Of a DNA stretch of 64,000 nucleotides, positions 1-8,520 are shown in pieces. Every line of letters begins with the position of its first letter. Within the stretch, counting starts at the first letter, position 1. Position numbers and translations under genes: made by a program. The stretch comes from an uncultured Synechococcus sp. GTDB lineage: Bacteria > Cyanobacteriota > Cyanobacteriia > Phormidesmidales > Phormidesmidaceae. The stretch is taken from the NCBI GenBank assembly GCA_937911865.1, contig CALDSK010000096.1, positions 1 to 64,000 on the forward strand, written 5' to 3'. The notes under the pieces were generated by a model, which saw nothing but the letters and a program-made list of their open reading frames with translations, was not told the origin of the DNA and made no database searches.

Positions 1-2601
1 AAAGATGGCCAGTCGTTGCCCATCATCACTGAAGCCGCCGAACTCTCCATCAAAGCTGGCAATCTCATTGCCAAAGCGATCGTAGAGTCTAGTGCTGTTC
101 TTAGCATAACTGCCGTCATCAGAGGCAGAATAAATGGCGAATTGTTGCCCATCATTATTGACATGGATGCGAGATGCTTGTATTTGCGATAGAAGGTTCC
201 TGTCATTTAGCGCATACACTTGAACAGAACTGTTCCCAGAAGTGGTGAAGAGCTGTTGATCATCATCGCCGAACCCAGTGAACTGGCCGTTAAAGACAGC
301 CATCTCATTATTAAAACGATCGTATACCCGAGTAAGGTCGTCAGTAACATGCTCAACCCGGCGCTGGCCATGTTGGCTACCTCCACTGGTAGTAGCACCG
401 CCCCCCGTCAAATAAGGATTGCCTAGGAGATCCCAACTTCTACCTGGGGGAGCAAAAGGCGAGGAAGCGATGTAGTCTAGCTGACCACGGTCATCAGGAG
501 TTGCGACTGTTTCTAAAACACTTTGTGAAGCTATTCTAAGTGCCTGTATCGGACTAGCTGTTGGCTGTTCATAGGCATCGGGTGTTGGGTCTATTCTCGC
601 AGTACGCTCTACGAGGGTCCGTAATGCCTCCCCCAACTCAAGCGCTTCCAACAGCGTATCCATTTCTCTAAATTGAGCCGGAGTTCGCCCCAACAGAGCA
701 ACGCCCGCTCGTTCAAGCTGAATTCCTTCTTGAATAATTGCTTGCCTTTCTCTCGCTTTTGACTCTTCTGCCTGAGCTTGTTCTGCTTCTGCTTGAGCCT
801 GCGCTGTTAACTGCTCTGCGGCATCGGCCTTTTGCTGTGCGTTCATTTGCTCTTGCTGAGCCGCTTGCATGGCCGTCTGTGCAGCGATCGCCTGTTCCTG
901 AGCTTGCTGTGCCTGCACTGAAGCCTGTTTTACTTCTTCGTCAGCCTCAGCAATTTTCTCAGCCGATCTCTGCTGAATCTCTTCACTCTCTATTTTTGCC
1001 TCATGTAGTCCAGCTTCAGCCTCTTTTCTCTTGGTTTCTGCAGTCTTCGCCTTTTCTTCAGCTTGTCGCATCTCGCGTTGAGCATTTTCTAGTTTCTGCT
1101 CTGCTTCTGATTGCCGCGTAGTTGCCGACGCATTAATCTGTATCGCCATCCCACCAGAAATCGCTGCCAAAGCAATCGTCCCGGTCAAAACTAACAAACC
1201 AACTCGCATTCGCCGATTTGCACGGTCTATCTTAGCTGTCGCTTCCTGGTTGGCTTCTTCCAACGTTTGATTCGCTAGCGCCAACGTTTGCTTTGCAGCC
1301 TCTGCCTCTGCCGTTGCCAAATCCTGACTCGCCGCCAAAAAGGCATAATCTGCTGGCGGTAGCACTTTGTCTTCCGACCACTGCTTTGCATTACTCAGTG
1401 CCTGTCCTTGCAACAGCTGAGATTTGTCTTTTCTATCAGAGAGCAACCAAGCCGTAATCGTATCCGCATACGGCCGTAAATTTGCTAGTTCCTGCGCTGC
1501 CCAGTCAGAAGTGAAAATTGCTGCATAAATTCGGTTATAAACCTGTAGCTGGCCCTGCTGCTCTACCACCACTCCCGATAACCGTAGCTCAATATAATCC
1601 CGACTCGGATCTGTTGTTGCCCCACTGGTTCGCAAACCGTTCTGTGTCAAAATCTGTTGATACAGCCCTAGCCGTCTAGCTGCTCGCTGCTCATCTTTTA
1701 GCAGCCGATCACGAATCGTCCGCAAATGTTCTGGTTCATCGTTCGACTGCCAGCTATCGATGACATACGCTTGTACCAGCTTGTCAACCCACGCTGTCGC
1801 AGTAGATAACGAATCCTGTATGTCTGTTGTCTGCTGCAATTGTTTTTCTACCAGGCGACAAATCTTCTGAGTCAGAAAGGGCTGTCCACCCGTCCAGTTC
1901 AAAATAGCGTCTAGGGTTTCTGTAGCGTTAGCCACGCCTAGGCCAGCTGCCAAGGGCTGAGCTTCGTGCGCCGTAAAACCTGTTAGTGAAATGGCGCGCC
2001 CCACATTAAAGGGCGTACTTTGCGCATCTGCAATTAAATCTGATGGTGTGGCCACCCCCAACAGAGTAAATGTCAGCCGCCGATATACCGGATTATCTGC
2101 CCGCTTGTTGTAACACTCCCGGATAGCTGCAAAAAACCCATTGACCTTGAATGGCAGACTTAAGACTCGATCAATCTCATCGATGAAAATTACCAGCTCC
2201 CCGGAGACCTGCTGTAATAGCACCGCCTCCAAAAACTTACTAAATCGGTTCACCAACGACAGATGCGTATTAACGGCCCACCAGGCCATCGGGTCAAAGT
2301 TAAGCTCTAAATCCTGAGTAATACTGTCGATCACCCCTGCATAAAACTGTTCCGGCGTAATTTCCTCATCAATAATGTCTGTCATCTGCACCGAAACACA
2401 GACCACGCCCTCGGCCTGCAAGCGCGCCATTGTCTGTACACGCAAACTGGACTTTCCCATTTGCCGGCAGTTCAGTACATAGCAAAACTCACCAGCTTTC
2501 AGCCCGTTATACAGATCGCTATCTGCCTGCCGTGTCACATAGGTCGGTGCATCCAGCTGTAAACTACCGCCAATCTGATAAGGAGAAGAATACGATGCCA
2601 T
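1..2601 (-). CDS. AAA-like (AAA_35) STAND-type ATPase with membrane segment and C-terminal propeller-like repeats (partial)
   Basis: The frame is open from an ATG at 2601 to the window edge: 867 codons, with the C-terminus missing. The N-terminal ~340 residues are an AAA_35-type ATPase with P-loop RQMGKSSL (K50) and Walker B VIFIDEID (D141, E142). A single hydrophobic segment lies near residues 465-490. It is followed by a long Ala/Gln/Glu-rich coiled coil to about residue 680. The last visible residues hold two diverged repeats built on YDRF-NE and GF-DD-Q-L, resembling one type of WD40/propeller blade. The start lies 15 bp after the stop of the CHAT-ATPase gene, so the two are probably co-transcribed. 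Family knowledge: such proteins are thought to be regulated signalling or conflict switches. The ligand and output are unknown. Confidence 0.85.
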   Translation of the reverse strand, partial: MASYSSPYQIGGSLQLDAPTYVTRQADSDLYNGLKAGEFCYVLNCRQMGKSSLRVQTMARLQAEGVVCVSVQMTDIIDEEITPEQFYAGVIDSITQDLELNFDPMAWWAVNTHLSLVNRFSKFLEAVLLQQVSGELVIFIDEIDRVLSLPFKVNGFFAAIRECYNKRADNPVYRRLTFTLLGVATPSDLIADAQSTPFNVGRAISLTGFTAHEAQPLAAGLGVANATETLDAILNWTGGQPFLTQKICRLVEKQLQQTTDIQDSLSTATAWVDKLVQAYVIDSWQSNDEPEHLRTIRDRLLKDEQRAARRLGLYQQILTQNGLRTSGATTDPSRDYIELRLSGVVVEQQGQLQVYNRIYAAIFTSDWAAQELANLRPYADTITAWLLSDRKDKSQLLQGQALSNAKQWSEDKVLPPADYAFLAASQDLATAEAEAAKQTLALANQTLEEANQEATAKIDRANRRMRVGLLVLTGTIALAAISGGMAIQINASATTRQSEAEQKLENAQREMRQAEEKAKTAETKRKEAEAGLHEAKIESEEIQQRSAEKIAEADEEVKQASVQAQQAQEQAIAAQTAMQAAQQEQMNAQQKADAAEQLTAQAQAEAEQAQAEESKARERQAIIQEGIQLERAGVALLGRTPAQFREMDTLLEALELGEALRTLVERTARIDPTPDAYEQPTASPIQALRIASQSVLETVATPDDRGQLDYIASSPFAPPGRSWDLLGNPYLTGGGATTSGGSQHGQRRVEHVTDDLTRVYDRFNNEMAVFNGQFTGFGDDDQQLFTTSGNSSVQVYALNDRNLLSQIQASRIHVNNDGQQFAIYSASDDGSYAKNSTRLYDRFGNEIASFDGEFGGFSDDGQRLAIF

Positions 2602-2616
2602 GAGTTGCAACCCAGC

Positions 2617-4353
2617 CTATAGCCGCTCCCGAAAATACTGCCGATATAAATCACACAGCGGCTCTGCCGCATTTCCCCGGCGTCGAACTAATCCCATACT
2701 GTCTAGCTGAAACGCCTCGTCTGTGCCAATCGCCACGGGTACAGCGCTATTGATCATCTCTTGTACTGCCTTTACTAGCCTGTCATCTCCGTTCAAATTA
2801 GCCAGATGTCGCCGTAAGTGATCCTCATAGGGGCCTTCTTCTGTTGGCGCAACCTTCAGCAAACGCGCTATGTTCAATCGCCCTCTCGCCAGCTCATACA
2901 GTGCTACCCGTACCAGATAAGGATGTCCTCCTACCATATCTATCAGCGCCATCACATCTTTATCTGCGATCGCCAGTCCATGACGCTGCGTCAAATCCAT
3001 TACCTGCTGCGCCGAAAACTCTGGTAGCTCCACTGGCATCCCCACATTAAACGGCGATTGATGCATATCTAGCGGAATATATACCTCACGCGAATGCACA
3101 ATCACCAGCCGCAAGTTCTGCCAGGTTAACTGGTTCTTTCCCCGTTCATGCCAGGTACGCAGCAAGGCAAAAAAGTCCTGAGCAATTTTCAAATGCTGAA
3201 AGACCAGATCAACTTCATCTAACCCCAGCACCAGCGGCTTTTTAATTTGTGGCAGCACATACTTCTGAAAAAAGTTTGTACACTTACGCTTATTTCCCAA
3301 GGCGCTAGACTGCCAAATCTGATCGATGGGAATTTCCAGCGTCAGTTCCTCGGCAATAATGGCGCAAAACCAGCGCAAAAAAGGCTCAAGATCTTCGAAA
3401 ACCTCACCGTCTGCCTCTTGAAAGTAAATAGGTACGCTGCAATAACCTTGCTGAGTGCTATGTGCCAGAATGCGAGACATCAAAGAAGATTTCCCCATCT
3501 GTCGAGCCGCTTTTATCCGAATCAGCGCCCCGGGTTTCTCAATCTCAGCAATGCAATCGGCTTCTATCGGTGGCCTGTTGACATAGAAGGGCGATCGCAA
3601 TGGCACTTGTCCCTCCGGATTCTCCAAGCTCACACCTGTCGCCACCTGATCATTTCCTGATGAGGGAATCTCTTCAGACACAGGCGGCGTAAGGAAAATA
3701 TCTCTAGACTCAGATATAAGAGGCTCGTTCGTGTTTGCTTTCACAGAGGTTGCATCGTCACTTATGGCAGCCTCTACGGCAGCCTCGCCTCTTGCCATCA
3801 AAACCGGCGTTAGGCTCTGCACCACATCTTCAAAATCGATTGCACTACAGCCAAATTTGTAGGCAATGTCGTAAGGCCTACCTGCGCCCAGCGCATCATA
3901 AAAGCCCACTGAAAACTTAATCGCGGCCCGGTCGCCCACCGCTCGGGTCATCCCAATGACATAGTCCACATGCTGGTGAATCGCCTTCGCCTGCGCTTCC
4001 GAATAGCAGGCATTGAGCAACACGCACTCAATTTCGTCTGCAAATAGCTCAAACAAATTCGCCAGCGCCGCACCGCTTGCCAATTTGGCCTGGCCCTCGC
4101 CAGCATGCAGCATCAGCCCATCTGCGCCCGCCCCATGCCCAGAAAAGTGAACTATTTGCGGCGATATATCCAGCAGCGAGCGCCGCAGCTCTTCAGCACC
4201 TACCGCCCACCGGGTAATAATCTCAAACCGGTCACGCCCCGAAGAGCGCTCCAAACCCTGCCGAATTTCCTTTGCTTCCTCATCTAGACTCAACCGGTCT
4301 GTACACTGGGGGTTCGCTGCCACAAACAAAATTCTCTTAATTGAGCCTGCCAT
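2617..4353 (-). CDS. CHAT-domain protease fused to AAA-like (AAA_35) ATPase
   Basis: 578 residues from ATG at 4353. Residues ~5-190 form a CHAT (caspase-like) domain. The expected catalytic pair is present: His73 in VHFSGHG and Cys116 in LLNACYSEA. A low-complexity linker (~190-250) leads into an AAA_35-type NTPase with P-loop ARQMGKSSL (K288) and Walker B LVLGLDEVD (D379, E380). The first P-loop glycine is Ala, as often in this cyanobacterial subfamily. The next gene, 15 bp downstream, has the same ATPase type fused to membrane and propeller-like segments, so the pair looks like an operon of protease and receptor-like ATPase. Domain assignment is firm. A role in stress signalling or defence is inference. 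Confidence 0.88.
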   Translation of the reverse strand: MAGSIKRILFVAANPQCTDRLSLDEEAKEIRQGLERSSGRDRFEIITRWAVGAEELRRSLLDISPQIVHFSGHGAGADGLMLHAGEGQAKLASGAALANLFELFADEIECVLLNACYSEAQAKAIHQHVDYVIGMTRAVGDRAAIKFSVGFYDALGAGRPYDIAYKFGCSAIDFEDVVQSLTPVLMARGEAAVEAAISDDATSVKANTNEPLISESRDIFLTPPVSEEIPSSGNDQVATGVSLENPEGQVPLRSPFYVNRPPIEADCIAEIEKPGALIRIKAARQMGKSSLMSRILAHSTQQGYCSVPIYFQEADGEVFEDLEPFLRWFCAIIAEELTLEIPIDQIWQSSALGNKRKCTNFFQKYVLPQIKKPLVLGLDEVDLVFQHLKIAQDFFALLRTWHERGKNQLTWQNLRLVIVHSREVYIPLDMHQSPFNVGMPVELPEFSAQQVMDLTQRHGLAIADKDVMALIDMVGGHPYLVRVALYELARGRLNIARLLKVAPTEEGPYEDHLRRHLANLNGDDRLVKAVQEMINSAVPVAIGTDEAFQLDSMGLVRRRGNAAEPLCDLYRQYFRERL

Positions 4354-4482
4354 TAGTTGTCAGCATTTTTCAGGATAATACCTAGAAAAATACACAAACA
4401 GCAGATATACTTAGAAAGTTTTGTCTTTCTCGTTTCAGCGTGTAAACATCAGTAAATACTTGTATCGCAATATCGCAAAAGG

Positions 4483-5094
4483 TCACTCAGCGTTGTGGAG
4501 CGCGATCGCACCTTTCCCCTCAATATAAGCCAGGTCAAATAACGACTCTAACCGGGCATGCGTCCCCCGGATAGGCCGAACAACCGACTTTCCCCATTCT
4601 AGATACTCGTCAATGCGCGCTGTCGGCCAGTCTTTAGGGGGAGAAGATGCGGTGTCTCTTACATTGGAAATTTTGTCGGCGAGTTTGACCAGTTTGGCGC
4701 GATCGCTCAACTCAGCCGCATGATCAATCTGCCGCTGCTTTCTAACCGCCTTAGGCAAAGACTTATCATCTGTTACCTCTGCTACCACACCACACACCAC
4801 CTGACCAAAGTGCTGCTCTAGCTCTTCAAACGTCGTATCGGTATCTTCTACCGTATCGTGCAACAGCGCCGCCATCAGCACCACTTCATCCGTCACACCC
4901 GCCTCGTTGAGCAAAATATCGGCCACCGCAATCGGATGGTTGATATAAGGCGTTTGAGCACTATCTTTGCGTCGCTGATTGCGGTGTTTTTTAGCAGCAA
5001 AACTTAGCGCTCGCAAAAAATTGGCACCTATCACAGCAAACTGCTCAGAAGATTGTTCAGAGGAAAAAGAAGCTGAGGTATCGAGAAGAGTCAT
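4483..5094 (-). CDS. HD-domain small alarmone hydrolase-like protein (Mesh1/SpoT-HD type)
   Basis: 203 residues from ATG at 5094. The metal-binding residues of the RelA/SpoT hydrolase domain are visible: His53 in INHPI, His79-Asp80 in ALLHD, the following TVEDT, and Asp140 in VKLADKISNV. No synthetase, TGS or ACT domain follows, and the length matches Mesh1-like single-domain (p)ppGpp hydrolases. The first ~20 residues are Ser/Glu-rich and probably disordered. The likely reaction is removal of the 3' pyrophosphate from (p)ppGpp, but related enzymes can act on NADPH or other nucleotides. It stands alone, with about 130 bp before the CHAT gene upstream on the same strand. Confidence 0.82.
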   Translation of the reverse strand: MTLLDTSASFSSEQSSEQFAVIGANFLRALSFAAKKHRNQRRKDSAQTPYINHPIAVADILLNEAGVTDEVVLMAALLHDTVEDTDTTFEELEQHFGQVVCGVVAEVTDDKSLPKAVRKQRQIDHAAELSDRAKLVKLADKISNVRDTASSPPKDWPTARIDEYLEWGKSVVRPIRGTHARLESLFDLAYIEGKGAIALHNAE

Positions 5095-5147
5095 AAAAGC
5101 TGTTAAAGGCGAGGATTCAAAGCAGTCGCTTTTCTCGGTAGCTCTGC

Positions 5148-5177
5148 TCTAAAGACTTCTAAAGGCTTCTAAAGGCT
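5148..5177. repeat. 10-bp tandem repeat, three copies
   Basis: TCTAAAGACT, TCTAAAGGCT and TCTAAAGGCT lie head to tail upstream of the alarmone-hydrolase-like gene. The rest of 5095-5529 holds no recognised gene. It is AT-rich and may contain the promoters of both flanking genes. Confidence 0.85.
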
Positions 5178-5529
5178 CGGCACAAGCACAAGACTGACTG
5201 ACTAACACTTTCTAGATACGAGAAAACACTGATCTTCACAGGAATTTATTGCGGTTGATTAATATTTCATCAAGAAGTGGGAACATTTCTCATAAATAAG
5301 CCAAAATACTTATATAGCAACTTTCGCACTTATTGCCCCAGTAAGCCCTCTCAATCCATCTATCGAAGCACTCTTTAAACAGCCAAAAGGTGGTCGCAAT
5401 CGCCCCTCTGCTTATTTTACGCTTACTGAAAGGTCAATACAACTACGTCCAATTACAAGGACGTTGATTCAGTAAGCGCCACCTGAATTCAGCTTTGCAA
5501 AATCGTTACAGACGTCACCGACTAAAACC

Positions 5530-5844
5530 ATGCCAGCTATCACACCGCAGAAAACAAAAACCTATAAAAACCAAAGCGCCGAATCTAAGATCGACTTCTC
5601 TAAAGACGAGGTCGTAAGCGCAAGCCGTAGGCCTCAAGCCAAAGAAAATGTCTTCTTAAAAGAAGGCATAGAGAATCGGACAGTTGAGAACGTCAATACT
5701 GCCATAAGCGAAGGCAAGATTGACGACCAAGAGGCCACCTCTCAAAAAGAAGGGAATAAAGCTCACAAATCGAACCTTCGCCAACAAATGGTCCAGCCCG
5801 CCGACTACTGGCGACGTAACTGCTGTAAGCCTCACCGCATCTAA
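5530..5844 (+). CDS. Hypothetical small hydrophilic protein
   Basis: 104 residues, highly charged and rich in Lys, Glu, Ser and Asn, with no membrane segment or recognised domain. The C-terminus carries an aromatic/basic patch (QPADYWRRNCC). No clear Shine-Dalgarno sequence precedes the ATG. In favour of a real gene: a Rho-independent terminator pointing the same way lies at 5917-5964, and tandem 14-bp copies begin just after the stop, as at several genuine genes here. Unrecognised; it could be spurious. Confidence 0.4.
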   Translation: MPAITPQKTKTYKNQSAESKIDFSKDEVVSASRRPQAKENVFLKEGIENRTVENVNTAISEGKIDDQEATSQKEGNKAHKSNLRQQMVQPADYWRRNCCKPHRI

Positions 5845-5846
5845 AT

Positions 5847-5886
5847 AAAGGCATATAGACAAAGGCATATAGGCAAAGGCATCCAG
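5847..5886. repeat. 14-bp tandem repeat, nearly three copies
   Basis: AAAGGCATATAGAC is repeated as AAAGGCATATAGGC and then partially as AAAGGCATCCAG. It begins two bases after the stop of the small hydrophilic ORF. Confidence 0.85.
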
Positions 5887-5916
5887 TAGAGCGTCTAGAA
5901 AAGAGAATCACAAACG

Positions 5917-5964
5917 AAGGCTGCGAGAGCTAGAGGCAAACTCTAAATTCTCACAGCCTTTTTT
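5917..5964 (+). terminator. Rho-independent terminator
   Basis: AAGGCTGCGAGA (5917-5928) pairs with TCTCACAGCCTT (5949-5960) with one mismatch and runs into six T. It is oriented to end transcription of the 5530-5844 gene. Confidence 0.75.
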
Positions 5965-5982
5965 ACTGTCTTATAAGACAGT
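5965..5982. repeat. 18-bp perfect palindrome
   Basis: ACTGTCTTATAAGACAGT is its own reverse complement. It lies between the plus-strand terminator and the hisB stop, and may serve as the minus-strand termination hairpin. Confidence 0.6.
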
Positions 5983-6000
5983 CTTTACAAAACGCTCTCT

Positions 6001-6693
6001 TTACAAAATGCCTTTGGAGCTTGGAATAGTCCCAGCGCGTCTAGCATCGACTTCAGTCGCCATCCGCATCGCCCTGGCAAATGCCTTAAACGTGGCCTCA
6101 ATAATGTGGTGCGAGTTGATACCATCTAGCTGACGCACATGCAGCGTCATTTGCGCATGATTCACAATCGCCACAAAGAACTCGCGCACCAGCTGCGTAT
6201 CGTACGTGCCGACTCGCTGGGTCGGAATTTCTAAGCCATAGCTCAAATGAGGGCGGCCAGAGAAATCTAGCGAAATTTGCACAAGGGCTTCATCTAGGGG
6301 CGCAACAAAGTGGCCAAAGCGAGTGATGCCTTTGCGATCGCCCAACGCCTCTTTCAACGCCATCCCTAGCGTAATGCCGACATCTTCATTGGTGTGGTGG
6401 TCATCGATTTCAATATCCCCCGTTGCTCGCACCTCAAGATCAAATAGGCCATGAGACGAGATCTGATGGAGCATATGGTCTAAAAACGGAATGCCCGTGT
6501 CTGCCGTACACTTGCCTGTACCATCCACGTTGAGCGTGACCTGCACATCTGTTTCCTTTGTCGTGCGGCTAACCGAAGCGACCCGTGACGAATTCTCGCT
6601 CGTCTGTGAACTAGGCTGATGAGTCGTCTCAGCAGATGAAGATGAAGCAGAAACCGTAGAACTGGTCGAAACCGAGTGAGTACTAGAAACCAT
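6001..6693 (-). CDS. hisB: Imidazoleglycerol-phosphate dehydratase
   Basis: Dehydrates imidazole glycerol phosphate to imidazole acetol phosphate in histidine synthesis. The two metal-binding signatures are present as [11 protein letters not shown] with IDDHHTNED, and [16 protein letters not shown]. The conserved core begins near [10 protein letters not shown] use the ATG at 6693 (230 residues). The frame stays open to 6840, but that extra N-terminus is hydrophobic and Cys-rich and unlike the family. Even from 6693 the first ~45 residues are a Ser/Thr-rich tail beyond the usual ~195-residue enzyme, so the true start may be further in. It stands alone, convergent with the small ORF at 5530. 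Confidence 0.92.
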   Translation of the reverse strand: MVSSTHSVSTSSTVSASSSSAETTHQPSSQTSENSSRVASVSRTTKETDVQVTLNVDGTGKCTADTGIPFLDHMLHQISSHGLFDLEVRATGDIEIDDHHTNEDVGITLGMALKEALGDRKGITRFGHFVAPLDEALVQISLDFSGRPHLSYGLEIPTQRVGTYDTQLVREFFVAIVNHAQMTLHVRQLDGINSHHIIEATFKAFARAMRMATEVDARRAGTIPSSKGIL

Positions 6694-6956
6694 AGCTGTC
6701 CGAATAGTCAGGCCAGCCTCTACCAAGGCAAACCTATGAGATAACACTTCAATTTTACGACTTTCACAGCACACAAAGCTAAAACACATGAGCGCCCCCA
6801 TGAGCGCATAGAACCTGTGAGCAGGCGTAATCGAAGTCAACCGGTCTCAACAAAACGTTGAATATCAGCGGCCCAACCCGCATAATAGGCTCATTGCACA
6901 TTCGTTCAGTTCAGTCATTTATTATCGACTTCTTTAGTTAAGCAAGGAGCAATCCT

Positions 6957-7406
6957 ATGTCTATTAGCGAACTCAACCATTTCATGACGTACGTGCTTGA
7001 TGGCTGGATGCTATTTAGCGCAGGATTTATCAGCATTAGCTTTGTTTCCTTTGTCTCCAAACGCATTCAAGAAGATATTGAAGCAGAGACACTAGCACTT
7101 GCTCAGGCGACAGAAAGCGCTGTTGCGACAGCTGAGGTAGCGACTGATAGTGTTAGCGTGACAGAAGCGCCGCCTACCCGTGAAGTCAAGACGGCAAAGG
7201 GAAAAGCAAAGACAGATAAAGTGGAAAAGGCGGAGAAGAAAGAGACTGAGGCCAAAAAAACTGAGCCAGAAGAGATTAAGACGGAAGAGGCTGAAGCAGA
7301 AGACGCTGAAGCGGCCCGCCTAGAAGAAGTTGCAGCGGTCTCTGAGCAGCTAGCTAAGACCCGAGGGAAACAGACCGATACTTCTTCTGTCTCTGTTTCT
7401 ACATAG
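6957..7406 (+). CDS. Hypothetical membrane-anchored protein with long charged tail
   Basis: 149 residues. AGGAG lies 7 bases before the ATG. One hydrophobic segment occupies roughly residues 14-33. It is followed by a ~110-residue tail rich in Lys, Glu, Ala and Thr, probably disordered or helical and cytoplasmic. No domain recognised. The stop codon falls inside the first copy of a 15-bp tandem repeat. Strong ribosome binding site and codon pattern suggest a real gene. Confidence 0.65.
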   Translation: MSISELNHFMTYVLDGWMLFSAGFISISFVSFVSKRIQEDIEAETLALAQATESAVATAEVATDSVSVTEAPPTREVKTAKGKAKTDKVEKAEKKETEAKKTEPEEIKTEEAEAEDAEAARLEEVAAVSEQLAKTRGKQTDTSSVSVST

Positions 7407-7469
7407 CTTTTTTCTACAAAGCTTTTTCTACAGAGCTTTTCCCCAGAGCGCTAATTCTACAGAGCGCTA
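7396..7469. repeat. 15-bp tandem repeats bridging two convergent stop codons
   Basis: TTTCTACATAGCTTT (7396-7410) is followed by a copy at 7411-7425, a copy at 7426-7440, and degenerate pieces up to 7469. The stop of the membrane-anchored protein (7404-7406) is in copy one. The LysR stop (7467-7469) is in the last degenerate copy. Confidence 0.85.
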
Positions 7470-8369
7470 CTCCCAGTCAGGCTGTTTGAACCAGTCTTGC
7501 AAGAAAGCGGTCAGCAGCTGAATTTTAGTAGATAGATGTCGGTTTGCAGCATAGCAAAGTCGGGCCTGAAGCGGCGTGGGGTAATAGTCGGGTAGCACAA
7601 TGCTAAGAGCACCCGACTTGATGGCTTCACCAGCAATGAATGTGGGCAGTAAAGCAATGCCAACGCTAGCGATCGCACTTTCTCTTAAAACCTCTCCATT
7701 ATTGGAGTAGCACCGACATTTAATCGATACCGTATGGCGGCGACCTTCAGGGCCCATAAGCTGCCACCGACTGCCAGCCGATAAATGTCCATACTTCAAG
7801 CAACTGTGCTGCTTAAGCTCATCAGGATGAGTGGGTGTGCCCTTTTCCTGCAAATACTCAGGAGAAGCACAGAGGACTCGGCGAACCGACGCCAGCTGAT
7901 GGGTAATCAGAACGTCTTCAGACTGGGCTTCAGAAATTCGCAGCGTAACGTCAAACCCTTCTTCAATCAGGTCAACAAAGCGATCGCTCAGCGTCAGTTG
8001 AACCTGTATCTCGGGATAGCGGTGCATGAAATGTGCGATCGCCGCGCCCAAATGCATCGTTCCAAATGACATCGGCGCATTGATCCGCAGCGTTCCTTTT
8101 GGCTCTACCTGCATTTGGGCAACCGACAGCTCTGCGGCCTTCACCTCTGCCAAAATATCTGTACAGCGCTCATAGTAAGCTCGACCCATATCAGTCGGAC
8201 TCACCCGACGGGTCGTCCGTTGCAGCAGCTGCACACCCAAATCCTTTTCCAGTTGGGCCACCAGTTTATTCACCACTGATCGGGACTGTCCTAGGTGCCG
8301 GCCCGCAGCGGCAAACCCACTGTGGTTCACAACCTCAACGAACGCCCGCATACCCTCTAGCTTGTCCAT
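7467..8369 (-). CDS. LysR-family transcriptional regulator
   Basis: 300 residues from ATG at 8369, beginning MDKLEGMRAF as usual for the family. The frame extends to a TTG at 8393, which is less likely. Residues 1-60 are the winged helix-turn-helix; the rest is the periplasmic-binding-like effector domain. It is divergent from the pirin gene at 8521. Two inverted repeats in the shared 150-bp intergenic region (8395-8441) are good candidate operators, so the pirin and the regulator itself are probable targets. The ligand is unknown. Confidence 0.93.
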   Translation of the reverse strand: MDKLEGMRAFVEVVNHSGFAAAGRHLGQSRSVVNKLVAQLEKDLGVQLLQRTTRRVSPTDMGRAYYERCTDILAEVKAAELSVAQMQVEPKGTLRINAPMSFGTMHLGAAIAHFMHRYPEIQVQLTLSDRFVDLIEEGFDVTLRISEAQSEDVLITHQLASVRRVLCASPEYLQEKGTPTHPDELKQHSCLKYGHLSAGSRWQLMGPEGRRHTVSIKCRCYSNNGEVLRESAIASVGIALLPTFIAGEAIKSGALSIVLPDYYPTPLQARLCYAANRHLSTKIQLLTAFLQDWFKQPDWE

Positions 8370-8394
8370 CAAACGCTCAAACAACAATAGCAAG

Positions 8395-8441
8395 ATTGTA
8401 TTTATAAAAGATACAATTAGTCAATAATATTACATATTGTT
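8395..8441. promoter_or_regulatory. Candidate LysR operator pair between divergent genes
   Basis: ATTGTAT (8395-8401) and ATACAAT (8411-8417) form a perfect inverted repeat with a 9-bp spacer, compatible with the T-N11-A LysR box. A second, imperfect one (AATAATAT at 8423-8430, ATATTGTT at 8434-8441) follows. The surrounding DNA is AT-rich. Function is inferred. Confidence 0.55.
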
Positions 8442-8520
8442 ATTTTTTAAGAGTCAATGCATAATAGAAGCAAGCAAAAAAACCGCACAAAAAACCGTTT
8501 TGCGGAGGTAAAGACCACAC

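Noticed and set aside
738..1121. Plus-strand hydrophobic/Leu-rich ORF
   Set aside because: It is antisense to the coiled-coil region of the minus-strand ATPase gene, whose frame is open throughout and encodes recognisable domains.
3247..3660. Plus-strand 137-residue ORF
   Set aside because: Antisense shadow of the CHAT-ATPase gene, with no domain or ribosome binding site.
6694..6840. Extended N-terminus of HisB
   Set aside because: The extra residues are hydrophobic and Cys-rich, not found in the family, and could be chance open frame; the ATG at 6693 is preferred.
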